Shown here: positions 23,349 to 35,558 of the stretch, piece after piece
Layout: each line of letters starts with the position of its first letter
How positions within the stretch are numbered: position 1 is the first letter of the stretch
Assembly: GCA_009823505.1 (NCBI GenBank)
Contig: VZQC01013302.1
Coordinates: 5,774,932 to 5,838,931, forward strand
Source: Rhizomys pruinosus
Lineage: Eukaryota; Chordata; Mammalia; Rodentia; Spalacidae
DNA length: 64,000 nucleotides
Direction of reading: 5' to 3'
Translations under genes and position numbers: made by a program
Notes under the pieces: model-generated
What the model was told of the DNA's origin: nothing
The model's database searches: none
The model's input: only the letters and a program-made list of their open reading frames with translations

Positions 23349-23393
<45 letters not shown>
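23349..23393. repeat. (GA)n microsatellite
   Basis: About 22 uninterrupted GA units directly after the TSD of X copy 2. Confidence 0.97.
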
Positions 23394-23395
<2 letters not shown>

Positions 23396-24725
23396 AGTTG
23401 TTCTTGTGTGCTCTACTTTCCCTCTCAGCTTATTATACATTGTGAATACTTCCAGCCTAGCTGGAGTGGAAAACTGTATCTAAGAGTGTAGATGGGAAAC
23501 CATACTGACAGGATAATGAGGTCAGACCTCAAACAAGTAAAACAGCTTAGCCCAGGAAAGCAGCTACCATAACACTCTCCAGCTGCTACATTTGCAAACT
23601 CTAAATCCTCCAGCCAGGCCTTGTGCATACCTAACTCAACACTCTAATGACAATAGCCACAACTTAAACCCGGAATGTAAGTAAAAGCAAAGTGTGCTTA
23701 AAGTCATTTCCTTCTAGATTTCCTCTTTAACCCTCCCAATGTTATGTTCATTCCTCAGTAGCCCATTTCACAAAATGTGCCAATTTCTTCCTGTAGAATT
23801 TCTGAAAGGGAATTCATTGCCTTCTATGTGGGGATTATTATGGTAATTTTGATTGTAGATCATTAAGGAAGAGCATCTTGTCTTTCATTCCTTTGTGCTA
23901 ATCTGTAATTATATGCAAACCTCTTCTAAATGTGTGAACATTTTTGAGTAACATTTTACTTGAAAACATGAACTATAAAAATCATAAAATCTTGTTGTTT
24001 AGCCATGACTACACCCCACATATCTACCTTCATCCATGAACATTTACTTACACATACTAACTGCTTAAGGAAAAGTAACTAAGGAAAGTTTACAAATAAA
24101 AAGTGAAAGTGTGTTTTGCTGAGTTAGCTTGAAGTAAAGCTTCCTTTCACTGTTCACAGCTTGTCTATATAAATACACCTTGTCTATATAAATACCTTTT
24201 GTCTATATAAATACACCTTATCTATATAAATACCTCTTAGTCATTCCCTTTATTTCACAGGCAACGTTAATGGGCCTATTTAGTTTGTTCTGAAGCCCTT
24301 TTGAAAGGTTGCACCAAGGCCTGTTTCAAATTAACTCAAAATCACACTGCTTAATAGTATACCAAAATATTTAGATATCCGATTAAGAATCCCTGTTTCA
24401 TTCCGAGGTAAACATTTATGACTAAATCTTATATCACAGGTGTAATGCAAGCACCATTTCATATTTTATTTTGAAATGTATCCACTTTTTATATCATGCA
24501 CTCATGGGAAAAATTGTTTCATGTCCTTAAAATAAGTATTGAACATGTGTGGTTTGGGCTTTCATTTTAAGGCTACCGAGACAAGTGATCATTAAGAACC
24601 ACTTTACTTCTTTACATGAAATTTGGTCATATATAATCTGGGGAGGCTGAGCATACTTCTGTTTCTACCAACACCAATGTGGAAAGTCTTTTAAAACATG
24701 TAGAGAATGAAATGCACTATTTTAT
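23394..24725. other. AT-rich DNA, nothing recognised apart from a small tandem array
   Basis: No supported gene. Contains the TATA-like tandem array listed separately. Confidence 0.55.
24161..24239. repeat. Four-unit tandem repeat with TATATAAATA core
   Basis: Four copies of roughly 20 bp, each containing TCTATATAAATAC, with spacers alternating between ACACCTT and ACCTTTT types, suggesting a 40-bp higher-order unit duplicated once. Confidence 0.9.
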
Positions 24726-24941
24726 AGTTATTTATTTTGTTTTCTGTATATGAGTGTATTACCTGCCTATGTGTGCATGTTGTGCAATGTGCATGGAGGT
24801 CAGAAGAGGGAGTTGAATTCTTTTGGAACTGGAGATATGCATGGATAGTGGTTTTTCACCATGTGGATGGTGGGAATTCAACCCTTGTCTTTCATTAGAG
24901 CAGCCACTGCTCTTGACCACTGAGCAGTTTATTCAACCCCT
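24726..24941 (-). mobile_element. Old B2/B3-type SINE
   Basis: Diverged minus-strand B2: recognisable TGTGCAATG...GGAGGTCAGAAGAGGG, CACCATGTGGATGGTGGG and the reverse of the tRNA-like head (GCAGCCACTGCTCTTGACC). Heavily mutated, no clear TSD. Confidence 0.75.
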
Positions 24942-27090
24942 GAAATGAAGTCATTTTATCTCCAGTTCATGATAAATCTAACTTATCTTCCCATTTTATT
25001 TATTGTTTTGTAACAACTGACTCAGTTATAAAATTCCTAGTTATAGATTAGACATTCATTTGTTTGTTCGTGTGATGGTGTTTTAGGTGGTTTTAATATA
25101 TAAATTAGTAAGCTTAGTAAAACAGACTATAATAATTCAGTGTGATGCATACAACTAGTTGATATAAATGGAGTGCTGAATCTTCATTTGTCATCATTCT
25201 GGCTCCTTGATTGAAGAAATTTCTGCTCTTCCTGGGTCTCATGTTTGATGATATTCAAACCTGAACTATCCAATCAAGTGATGTTCCTTTTCAGTTTGCT
25301 TGTGCAGATTTAGAGAACGACCAGCATTACAATTGGGTAAATTAATTTTACCCTTGTAGTCTCTATATTTCTTTCTCTCTATCTCTCTTTCTCTTCTCAT
25401 TGATTCACCCTTTCATTAGTTCTCGTCTCTAGAAAACATTGGCTAATATGCTAAGTTTGTCTCACATTTGAACGCTATTAAATACATACTAATAAGATAT
25501 AGAAATCTGTATAATAACATAATGATGCATAAATGAAGGCGTAGTGTATATATTAGGCAGAATGAATGAAAAGTTATAACAGATATGCACATCGTATGTG
25601 ACAAGAATTTGAAGTACTGATTACCTTCAAATTTGTTCTGAAGAGTAATTTTTCTGTGATATGAATAAAGCTTTTTCTGCTAGGCAGCCATGTTGAGAGA
25701 AGGTGGCCTTTTCAGGGATTGCTCTATCCATGGATAGACACTCTATAATTTATTTACCTATCTCCCAGTTGTGGGTGTCTGCATGAATAGCCATCTGTTG
25801 CATAAGGAAAATTCTGTATTAAGAGGTTAGACATCCATCAATATATGGGTACAACAGGAAGTCATTAGGAATTTGTTAAACTCTGTATCTGTTTAGCAGA
25901 AAACTAGCACTAGCATCTGCCCTGTGACTTAGTGACCTATTTCAAAAAGGTTCATATGCCTGATATCAATGTCAGATAAAACATCCATCATATAAAGCAG
26001 ACCTTAAATCCATTTATAAAATAGCATATGCTGTTATTCCATTTGTTGCACTGGCGCCTAGAATTCACAGCTGAATATGGATGATGATTAATTTTCTCTT
26101 CAGATAGCATGCACAGTACCATCCAGTGCTCTTAAAGAATGTGTTTTAGTTGATGATCATTGTTAGTCTCTCTTTGAAGAGAGCCAAAACAAAATTAAGA
26201 AACACTATTTTGAAGTACTCAAGATTGTGCTCTTTTATTGACAAATGTTTCATTTATTCACTTATTCAACAAAAATTTCCTGTTTCTTATATTCTGGATT
26301 AGGGAACAGTAATAATAACTTGTTATAAATCCAAGCATATGCTTGAGCTTTGTAGTATCCCATATTTTTGAAACATCCTATTAATCTTCAGTAATACACT
26401 GTCACTCTTTTCCATTTATTCTGTCTTGATTTATATTAATTCTGTTCACATATATGCATATGATTTTATTCTTTATGTTAATGACCCTATAACATTTATT
26501 TAACCCTAGGTTTGAGCAGTAATTACTATGTAAGTCGATTCCAAATATTTCCCTTAAGCCATACTTTCTTTTTAGAGCTTTAGCTACCTATAAAATCTTA
26601 TTAGATAAAAGGCATTTTCTCTATCATTATATAGCTGTAACAGGATACATAGGCCCTAGGAGATAACCTTTTCCTGATATTTTACTCAATGCACATAGTA
26701 TTACAATGACTCCTAATAATTTTATTTTAAATAGAGGTCTGTTTCTTCAACTTACAATGAAAATGTGAAGAGGATTTTGCAGAGGCTGCATTTGACATTT
26801 TGAGAAGCTTGCTTTCAAATACTAGATATTTTATATATGATGAAACCTCTGACCTTCTTGAAGCAAGAAAATTTTCCAGGAGAGGAAGAGTTAGATTTCT
26901 TTAAGACTGTGACTATTGGAATGTCAACCACAACTTAAGGTAAATTTCACAACCCACTATCCTGGAACACATACTGGACTGAAGGAGGAGAAAAAAAAGA
27001 AGCAACAAGATGAAGTAGGGTGGGTAGTGGGTATGGAAGAAGATCTGAAAGTTGTTGGGGCTGGAGAAGAATATGAACAAAATAAAGTAT
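24942..27090. other. AT-rich DNA, nothing recognised
   Basis: About 2.1 kb without a supported gene, RNA or mobile element. Confidence 0.55.
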
Positions 27091-27094
27091 ATAG

Positions 27095-27491
27095 GGGTGG
27101 AGTTAGATGCACAGACAGCATGAGCATGTGGCCAGCCCATCGTATGAGCCCACACAACACCAGTGTGTGACAGACCAGGTAAGTCCGTCTTGCCTTGGTG
27201 CTTTGTGCACCCCTCCTCCCCGTGGAGGCTTGGTATTACCTTACCCAGAACCATCCAACCTTCTGGTTCTAGCATGTGAAATGGGCAGAGTTAGATGCGC
27301 AGACAGCACACCAGTGTGTGCCCAACCCATGGCTTGAGTTGGCCAATAAGGTACCAGTATGCTGGCCAATGTAGCATCCTCCCACCACCTGATGGAACTT
27401 GTACAGAGGATCTAGCAGGCAAAGTATTAGTGAGTATAGTGAGCACAGTAAAAGTTGAGGCACCCGAATCCAAATAAACAAACAAATCCAC
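27095..27491 (+). promoter_or_regulatory. Old L1 5'UTR with about 189-bp direct repeats
   Basis: GGAGTTAGATGCACAGACAGC at 27099 recurs as AGAGTTAGATGCGCAGACAGC at 27288, followed in both by GTGTG...GCCCA-type sequence. This is a monomer-like arrangement unrelated by eye to the 249-bp monomer of the young L1. Confidence 0.55.
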
Positions 27492-28640
27492 ATGCTAAAG
27501 AAACAAAGAAAAAACAACGTGGAAAAAGCTCATAATAAATCCACACCGAACTCTACCAATCCTACAGAAGATTCCTACAATGAGATCTCTCTGGGAGGAA
27601 ACCAAGACAAAGACCTTAGAAGAATGATTGTAGACATATTCATAGAAATTAAAGAAGTAAGGGGAAAGAATGATAAACTCAAGAAGGACCTAGAGGGAGA
27701 TAATGATAAATGTTGGAAAGAATTAAAGAGAGAAAATGACAAATTCTGGAAGGAAGTGGAAACACTGAAAAGATCTCAGGTCAAAATGAAAAAAAAAAAT
27801 GACCAACAAACCAAGGAGCTACAAGATGAGAATGGTAGGCTCCAGAGGGAAGTGGAAATACTAAAGAAATCACAGGTTCAAATGAAATAGGAAGTTGAAA
27901 ATTTATGCAATCAAAAAGAAAGGATGGGAAAAACCTCAGAAACAGAATGGAAGAAGCAGAAAAAAGAATATCAGACCTGCATGATAACATGGAGCAACTA
28001 GAATGATCAAGAAAATATTATGAAATACATAAAAAAAAAAAACACAAGACCAAAACAACCAGGAAATGTGGGACACTATGAAAAGACCAAATAGCCACAT
28101 CATACTGATAGAGGAAGGAGAAGAATCCAAGACAACATTATTAACCAGATTTTCAACAGGATAATAGAACAAAATTTCCCTAAACTGAAAAAAAGAACAA
28201 ACCCATACAAACACAAGAAGCACATAGAACACCAAATAGACAGGACCAGAAAAGAAATTCTCCATGCTATATAGTGGGTAAAACACTAGATGCTCAAAAC
28301 AAAGACAAAATACTGAAAGCCAAAAGAGAAATGCAAGTTACATGTAAGGGGAAACCCATCAGAATCACAGCTGACTTCTCAGTGCAAATTATGAAAGCTA
28401 GAAGAATGTGGACCAATGTTTTCCCAGTGCTAAACAACTTTAGATTTCAACCCAGACCACTATACCTAGGAAAAAAGGCAATTATAAATGAAGGAGAAAA
28501 AAAATATTTCATGACATGAACAAGATGAAAGAATACATGTCTAAGAAACCAACACTTCAGAAAATCCTCCAAGCAATCCAAAGAGCAGAGGAAAGGAGCA
28601 ACAATACCTAAGCAATTAAAGAGTGAAATCAACAAAAGCA
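27492..28640 (+). pseudogene. L1 ORF1 pseudogene
   Basis: The N-terminus and coiled coil are open for 132 codons (27492-27890), then a stop. The RRM (WDTMKRPN-like, near 28070) and C-terminal domain (28274-28519) follow in shifted frames. Gives the ORF1 start alignment used for the intact copy. Confidence 0.85.
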
Positions 28641-28694
28641 TAACAGAGTCAATACAAACCTATACCAATAATGCAAACAAAAAAATAGGTGAAA

Positions 28695-28812
28695 TCTTAG
28701 CACTTGTTAGGCAGAGGCAGGCGGATATCTGTGATTTCAAGGCCAGCCTGGTCTATGCAATGAGTTCCAGGACAGCTGGGGCTACTGGGAGATCCTGTCT
28801 CAAAAAGACAAA

Positions 28813-28847
<35 letters not shown>

Positions 28848-28865
28848 ACAAATAAATAAATAAAT
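28695..28865 (+). mobile_element. 5'-truncated B1 SINE with (AAAT)n tail
   Basis: Starts within B1 at TCTTAGCACTTG and ends CTGTCTCAAAAAGAC plus a long AAAT tail. Near-perfect TSD AAAAATAGGTGAAA / AAAATAAGGTGAAA. Sits between the ORF1 and ORF2 remnants. Confidence 0.88.
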
Positions 28866-28884
28866 AAAAAATAAGGTGAAAGGA

Positions 28885-30171
28885 AGCAACACACATCTCT
28901 CAATAATAACCTTAAATACTAATGGTTGAAACTCCCCACTTAAAAAGCATAGACTGAGAGAAAGGATTAGGAAATAGCATCCTTCTGTATGCTGTCTACA
29001 AGAAGCCCATCTCACCCTCAAGGACACAGACACCTTAGAGTGAAAGGATGGAAAAAATTATTCCAAACAAATGGTACCAAGAAACAAGCAGGAGTGGCTA
29101 TATTAATATCAGACAAAATAGATCTCAAAGTAAAATTGATCAGAAGAGACAAATAAGTCCAGTACATCCTTGTCAAAAGAACAAATAACCATGATGATTT
29201 CACAATCCTGAATGTCTATGCCCCAAACTCTGGTGCACCTACCTTTATAAACACTACTCTGCATGACCTCAAAACACAGATTAATCCTAACCCATTAATA
29301 GTAGTGGACTTCAACACCCCACTGAAGCCTTTGGATAGATCATCAGGACAAAAATAAGCAGAAAGACAGCATATTTGAACAATACAATACATGAAATGGA
29401 CCTCACAGACATCTATAGAATATTCCACCCAAACACCAGAGAATATACTTTCTACTCACCACCTCATGGTACATTCTCCAAAATCTACCAATTACTGGGG
29501 CACAAATGAAACCTCAACAAATACAAAAAGACAGAATTTATTCCATGCATTCTATAAGACCACAGTGCAATAAAGCTCAATATGAACACCAGAATAAGCC
29601 CAACTAGCTACAGGAACACATGGAGTCTAAGCAACACAATTCTGAATAATGAATGTGTCAAGGAAGAAATAAAGAGTGATATAAAAGTATTCATGGAACT
29701 GAACGAAAAAATACAACACAACAAAACCTGTGGGATAATTTAAAAGCTGTCTTGAGAGGGAAATTTATATCCTTAAGTGCCCACATTTAAAAAAAAAAGA
29801 AATGGAACAAATAAACGATCTAACACTGCAGCTAAAAGCACTTGAGAGACAACAAAAAATGAAACCTAAACCCAAAAGACACGAAGAAATAACAAAAATC
29901 AGAGCAAAAATCAATGAAATAGAAACAAAGCAAACAGGGGCTGGAGAGATGGCTTAGCGGTTAAGAGCACCGACTGCTCTTGCAGAGGACCTGGGTTTGA
30001 TCCCCAGCACCCAAATGGCAGCTAAGAACCGTCCATAATGCCAATTCCAGGAGAACTCCAGTTCCACAGGAGTCCAACACCCTCTTCTGACCTCCAGGGC
30101 ATTGCATGACAGGGATACACAAGCCTACATGCAGACAGTACATTCATACACATAAAATAAATAAATAATAA

Positions 30172-30206
<35 letters not shown>

Positions 30207-30394
30207 ATTTAAAAAAGAAACAAAGCAAACAATACATAAAATCAGCAAATCCAAAAGCTGGTTCTTTGAAAAGATAAACAAAATAGACTGACCTCTAGCC
30301 CAGTTAACCAAAAGGAAGAGAGAGCAACTTCAAATCAAGAGTATATGTGATGAAAGGGGAAACATCACAACAAACAAAAAATGGAATAATAAAC
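28885..30394 (+). pseudogene. L1 ORF2 pseudogene, endonuclease part
   Basis: Recognisable endonuclease sequence (QEAHLTLKD near 29000, GDFNTPL-like near 29310, SDH-like near 29560) and the adjacent linker to about 30390, with frameshifts and stops. Interrupted by the B2 at 29937. Confidence 0.85.
29937..30215 (+). mobile_element. B2 SINE with long AAAT tail
   Basis: Complete plus-strand B2 (GGGGCTGGAGAGATGGC start, tRNA-like A/B boxes) with an AATAAATAAATAATA-type tail. Perfect 16-bp TSD AGAAACAAAGCAAACA at 29921-29936 and 30216-30231. Confidence 0.96.
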
Positions 30395-31140
30395 AGTTGA
30401 GAAGCATTTAAATTCATCAGATTGCTACGAATCAAAACATTTAAGCAGATAATTCCTTTAAATCCTTATTTTAATGTATGTGTGTATTCTTTAAGTAGTT
30501 TCTATACTGAATTTTCCACATGGATTTTTGTGAAGGCCTTGAGAGTTATCCATCCCTATATTCTCTCCTCTTCTCTATACTCCCTTTTTCTCACCTCATT
30601 TTTAACCAATCCTATGTCATTGTTTTAATGAACACATACATATTATATAAATGTAATAATAATAATAAATATAATAAATGTAATATATATATATCCTTAT
30701 ATATAATATACATTAGAATACAAGGAATTTGGTAAGGAGTTCTGTGCAGTTATGGGAGGGGATCTAAATATAATCAACATATATTGCATAAATTTCAATA
30801 AAGAATAAAATAAAAATAAAATATTAGTTAAATATTCATTTTAAGATGTCAAAATGTATAAAATCTTCAATTATTGAGTGTACTGTTACAGGAAGTCATG
30901 TAACAGAAAGTTATCCCCACTTAGAATAGAATAATAGATAACAAATTAATTTTGATGTTACTTGATAGAATTTAATTGAAAACAAATGATCATGGTATAT
31001 ATTTCACTGCAATATAAATGATCAAGATAAAATTTCATACATATCTATGATGATACATGAACAATAATTTGTTGTGAAAGCCTTTATAACAGAGTGAAAG
31101 TAGAATAGACAAAATAATAAATGTTTTTCTTAAAAATGTT
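30395..31140. other. AT-rich DNA, nothing recognised
   Basis: Includes low-complexity AT/AAT sequence at about 30640-30720 and no supported gene. Confidence 0.55.
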
Positions 31141-31365
31141 TTGGTGGTACAAGAGACAAGGCTTAGTGTTTAAAACCAGTTTGTTCTTCCAGAGACCTGG
31201 CTTCAGTTCCAAGCACTCACATGGCAGCTAAGAACTCTCTGTAAATCCAGTTTCAGGGGATCTAACACCATCTTCTAAGCTCTGTGGGAAATGCACAACA
31301 TGAGTTCACTTACGTACATGCAGGCAATACCCTCATACATATAAAATATAAAACATTTAAAAGAT
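31141..31365 (+). mobile_element. Old B2-type SINE
   Basis: Diverged plus-strand B2: AGACCTGGCTTCAGTTCCAAG, ACATGGCAGCTAAGAAC and CATGCAGGCAATACCCTCATAC-like tail. Confidence 0.75.
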
Positions 31366-32249
31366 TATTTGGTAATTTCAGAAATAAGAAGTGCATTTAT
31401 GTCATTTATATCCCTTTTACCTCACTCAAACTCCCCCTGTGCCTCCATGTAAAATATTCATTGAATTAAAAAATCAATAGTTAAAGTACAAAAATGAATC
31501 AAAACACTTATAGAACAATCAATGTGGGTCTAAATGTTACTGAAACCTAATACTGGATAAATTAGTTTAATCACAAGAGAAGGGCCATAAAAGTATACCA
31601 TGTAAGAAATTACCCTTCATGAGAGCCCAAAAGGACAGCTACTAATGTGAGAGAGAAAACACAATGAGGAATTAGGATAAAATATAAGCTTTATTGTGCA
31701 TAATATTCAGGTAAAATCACAGTGCAAATTACAAGGTACGTCCTAAAAATTATTGGTACAGTATGTCCCAGAGGTCTCCAAAACAATTCAAGCTTTTGTC
31801 ATTCCCTTGTTTACCCTTCACAGCTACATGTTGAGACATTAATACTGAAGAAACTATATTATTAGGCTATAGAGCATTGAGACATCCCTTTCAAACTGAT
31901 CAGGTAGCACTCTCTCTGTTGGGTAGGTTTCATAGTGCAATAAAATATTATTATGTTGCTGGGGGAGAAGACACCTCATTGGACTTACCACAGTGCTGGA
32001 CCCTGCATGCTAAAATAGTGATCTATAAGGCATGGTATCTAGGCCCAGTGGTATAATAGTAATGTGAATGTAACAGGGTAACACCATTTTGACTAGATTT
32101 AAGGCCTGCTCCACAAGAAGGAATTTAATGTCTTTTATTGTAATCCTGGTCAAAAGCCCACGGATGTAGAAATCTTAAGCATTGTGGTAGAACTTACTAT
32201 ATTTTTCTATTGTTTATGGTAAATGGCCATGTTGTCAAATTGCCTTCTA
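31366..32249. other. Nothing recognised
   Basis: About 880 bp, AT-rich, no supported gene or repeat. Confidence 0.5.
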
Positions 32250-32392
32250 AATCAGGTATGTTCATACATGTCTTTAATCCCAGCAGTTAAGAATCAGAGA
32301 AAGGTAGATCTCTGTGAGATCAAGGCCTGACTGTTCTACATAACAAGTTCCAGGACAGCTGGGACATTAGGGAGACACAGTCTTGAAAATGG
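32250..32392 (+). mobile_element. Old B1 SINE
   Basis: Diverged B1: CATGTCTTTAATCCCAGCAG, GATCTCTGTGAGATCAAGGCC, AAGTTCCAGGACAGCTGGGAC. No reliable TSD. Confidence 0.8.
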
Positions 32393-32565
32393 TTAAAACA
32401 TCTTGCTTTCTAAATATGTGTTAATAATCACAGATTGGTGCTGTTTTTTAACCTTGGTCAGTAAAGATTTATTTTGTAGTGGACAGCAGCCAATGGAGAG
32501 ATACATAACTGGTCAGTATTCTGAAAAACAGTCTGATTTTTCAGCCCTAAGTGGAGTTCTGTATC

Positions 32566-32566
<1 letters not shown>

Positions 32567-32618
<52 letters not shown>
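32567..32618. repeat. (CA)n microsatellite
   Basis: About 26 uninterrupted CA units. Confidence 0.97.
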
Positions 32619-32622
<4 letters not shown>

Positions 32623-32775
32623 GCCCTAGGGAAAGAACTAAAGAAGAGATAGGGAAGAAGGCAAGCACCAGATGACATGAAGGAATGCCATGAAATGCTA
32701 TGTTCTGGAAATGGCATGACTATTGAATGTGTAAATTCCAGCAGCTGGCATTATCAATGTAACTCTTACAAAAGA

Positions 32776-33296
32776 TCAATCCATCATGATCAAGTTGGAT
32801 TCATACCAGAGATGCAAGGATGGTTCCACATATGTAAATCAATAAATACCATAAGACAAATAGATGAATTGAAAGACAAAAAAAAAACCCAAACAAACAA
32901 ACAACAAACCATGATAATCTCAATTGATGCAGAAAAGCCTTCAACAAGATCCAGCATCCCTTCATGTTTAAAGTTCTAGAGGGAATTGGACTGAAGGGAA
33001 CTTTCCTCAACACAATCAAAGCCATATAAAATAAACCTACTGCCAACATCATCCTAAATGGAGAAAAATTGGAAGCATTCCCTTAAAGGCAGGAGCCCAG
33101 CAAATCTGCCCCTTATCACCACTCCTCTTCAACATAGTCCTTGAAATACTTGCTAGGGAAATAAGAAAAGAGAAGGAAATTAAAGGAGTAATAATTGGAA
33201 AAGAGGAAGTTAACCTACCCTTTTTGCAGATGATGTGATGGTTTACCTAAGGGATGCTAAAAACTCCACCAGAAAACTCCTAGAAACGGATTTCCT
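32776..33296 (+). mobile_element. L1 fragment, RT palm region of ORF2
   Basis: Matches the intact ORF2 from the RT domain ([14 protein letters not shown]) to just past the position of the ADD motif (17140). Frameshifts, a local A/CAAA expansion (32878-32910) and a stop-laden frame. Ends at CTAGAAACGG where foreign sequence begins. Confidence 0.85.
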
Positions 33297-33311
33297 CATT
33301 TTTTCACTTTG

Positions 33312-33386
33312 TTTTTTTTTTTTTAATTTTTATTTATTATATATATTTTGTACAAGATTATCAAATCTAGACCCGTGTCCCCCACC
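33312..33386 (-). mobile_element. 75-bp extreme 3' end of L1
   Basis: Poly-T then the reverse complement of the L1 terminus (ending GGGGGACACGGGTCTAGATTTG). Perfect 15-bp TSD CATTTTTTCACTTTG at 33297-33311 and 33387-33401. An extremely 5'-truncated insertion. Confidence 0.88.
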
Positions 33387-34239
33387 CATTTTTTCACTTT
33401 GACTTGATCGAGTAACCTAGGAGTATTCTCAGGAGTTTGGACTTTGGTCATTTTTTTTTTTTTCATACTGCCATATTATCTAAGCAGATCACAACGATGT
33501 GGTCTGATGCATGACAACAGGATGATATATCACTATCATACTTCTCATCAATGGCTCCTAGATCCCCCAATCTTCTATGTGTTCTTAGGGAGCTCACTGC
33601 TTCTTCATTTTTTTTTTTTTTTTTGGAAAGGATTATGGGCCAAATTCTTGGGGTTTATTTCTTATTGTGTCTTTGAAGTTCCTTTTCTTTCTCCTTTGAT
33701 CCATGGTGACCATGAGGGAGTTATGTGTTTATGTCTTTGATTGCAGCCTTCTTTTCTTTGAAAATATCAGAAGCTGTAGTTAAAGCTTCCTTTGCCTTGC
33801 CTAGTTAAGACACTGATCTATTGTGTCTGATTGGGCTACATCCATCTTTGAACATGCTTCATCTCCCAATTTGTTGAAGCCCATAAGATCTTTCTCTTGC
33901 CTCTCCTTCTCTTTCTGGGACCCTTGTGTTTCCTGTTTAAGGTATGTCTAGTGTCCTCCATGTTAGTTCTGTCATACAAAGTGGCCACTTGAAGTTTCAT
34001 CATTTATGTGCACACAGAATTATTTGGCATACCAGACTGGATTTACACATGCACTTAAATCTGAATACTTGAAAAATTGATTGATTACTTGTTTTGTTTG
34101 CTCAACCAAGGTCCTAGGCATAAGAATACAAAAAACATCATATGACCAGTCTATTTGAATGATTACCTAGGTCTGTATATTCAATTGCATTCACTATTTG
34201 TACAGACACTGGCTTTCCAGAAAGTTGGTGACTATGCAA

Positions 34240-34505
34240 AATTATAGCTTTTTTTTTTTTTTTTAATCTCTCTTTTTTCTCATTTCTGTTAAAAGTAATG
34301 CCGGAACACCCAGCTTTGAGATCCTGAGTTTTGTATTGCAAAATTAGTTTTTTTTTTCTTTTTTCTCATCTCTGTTAACACCCAGAATTGAGACCCTGAT
34401 TTTGTATTGCAAAATTTCAGCTTTACTTTCTTTTCTCTTTTTCCTCATTTCTGTTAAAAGTGGTGCTGGAGAACCCAGCTTTGAGATCCCGAGTTTTGTA
34501 TTATT
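34240..34505 (+). repeat. Three imperfect direct repeats inside the LTR element
   Basis: Three units of about 75-90 bp each contain TTTTTCTCATTTCTGTTAA, CCAGCTTTGAGATC and GAGTTTTGTATT in the same order. Confidence 0.8.
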
Positions 34506-34684
34506 ATTATTTTTTTATACCTTGGGATATAAATTTTTTAGACCTTTTATACCTTGGTACCTTGGTATTCATGGTATCAGCTGATCTTGTGTTCAAAAAT
34601 TAATTTACAAAAAAGGAGTGGAATGAAAGGAAAAGGGATTATTTGAGCAAAAGAGGTTCAGTTGTGTTACAAGGAAAGGGATTC

Positions 34685-34947
34685 AGGGGGCTGGAGAGAT
34701 AGCCTAGTGATTAAGAGCACCGACTGCTCTTGCAGAGGACCCAGGTTCGATCCCCAGCACCCACATGACAGCTAAGAACCGTCTGTAACTCCAATTCCAG
34801 GAGAACTCCAGTTCCAAGGGAATCCGAGACCCTCTTCTGACCTCTGCGGCATTGCACGACATGGGTGCACAAACCTACGGGCAGACAATACATTCATACA
34901 CATATGAAAAAAATAAATTTAAAAAAATTAATAAAAAAGAAAAAAAA
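34685..34947 (+). mobile_element. B2 SINE
   Basis: Plus-strand B2, with TSD GAAAGGGATTC at 34674-34684 and 34948-34958. Inserted between the two tandem-repeat clusters. Confidence 0.93.
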
Positions 34948-34958
34948 GAAAGGGATTC

Positions 34959-35170
34959 CATTGTGTTGCAAAGTGATTATTCATTGTTTTGTTATCTTTC
35001 ATTTTTACATTGTAATTAAAATGAGCCTCTAAATCAATTGTAAGGAATGACAGGATTTTCCTTGGAAAAGAGATTCAATTGTGTTACAAAGTGATTGTCA
35101 ATTGTTTTGTTATATTTCATTGTTCAGTTGTGCTGCAAAACGATTGTTCATTGTTTTATTATCTTACATC
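34959..35170 (+). repeat. Second set of direct repeats in the LTR element
   Basis: Units containing TTCARTTGTGYTRCAAARYGATTGTTCATTGTTTTRTTAT recur at about 34965, 35073 and 35125; a fourth start lies left of the B2 at 34658. Confidence 0.7.
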
Positions 35171-35558
35171 AAATGCTGGAAATAGGTCTCCAGATCAGAT
35201 GTTGAAGTCTGGTCTTCTTAAGGTGTTGCAGTTGATTTCAATGCCTGCTGCAAATCCATCAAATACTCCACTTTTCCCTTGAGACTGTATAACTGTTGGT
35301 ACTTAGGAGAACACCTGCTTGAGCATTCTGGAAAATATCTTCTTCTTTGTGTTGACCTCTACTCCCACCCAGACAAATTCTGTTCCTAGAATTTCCTTTT
35401 GTGGCTGGCTGGTTAGCCAGTGATGGGTAAGATCCTAAGACAGGCACAATCAGATGTTGGAATGCTAGAGGTGAGGTCTGAGCTATGCACTCAGGCTCCC
35501 ACTATGTTTGTTATTTTTTGTTGTTGTTGTTGTTGTTTAAAAGCAAAAAGGGTGGGTA

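Larger units (their letters stand above)
27095..30394 (+). mobile_element. Older LINE-1, 5' half, plus strand
   Basis: 5'UTR with two diverged direct repeats, ORF1 remnant, ORF2 N-terminal half remnant, then abrupt loss of L1 similarity near 30394 (after AACATCACAACAAACAAA). Interrupted by B1 (28695-28865) and B2 (29937-30215). The 3' half is missing and no 3' TSD can be read. Many frameshifts. Confidence 0.88.

Noticed and set aside
26913..27275. 120-codon minus-strand ORF rich in Phe/Ser
   Set aside because: Antisense to low-complexity GA-rich sequence and the L1 5'UTR; no domain or codon signal.
29937..30010. tRNA gene
   Set aside because: A/B-box-like tRNA homology here (and at 34685, 40608, 44734) belongs to the head of B2 SINEs, with SINE tails and TSDs.
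32567..32618. CRISPR-like array or regulatory repeat
   Set aside because: Simple CA microsatellite. No spaced direct repeats of CRISPR type occur anywhere in this eukaryotic window.
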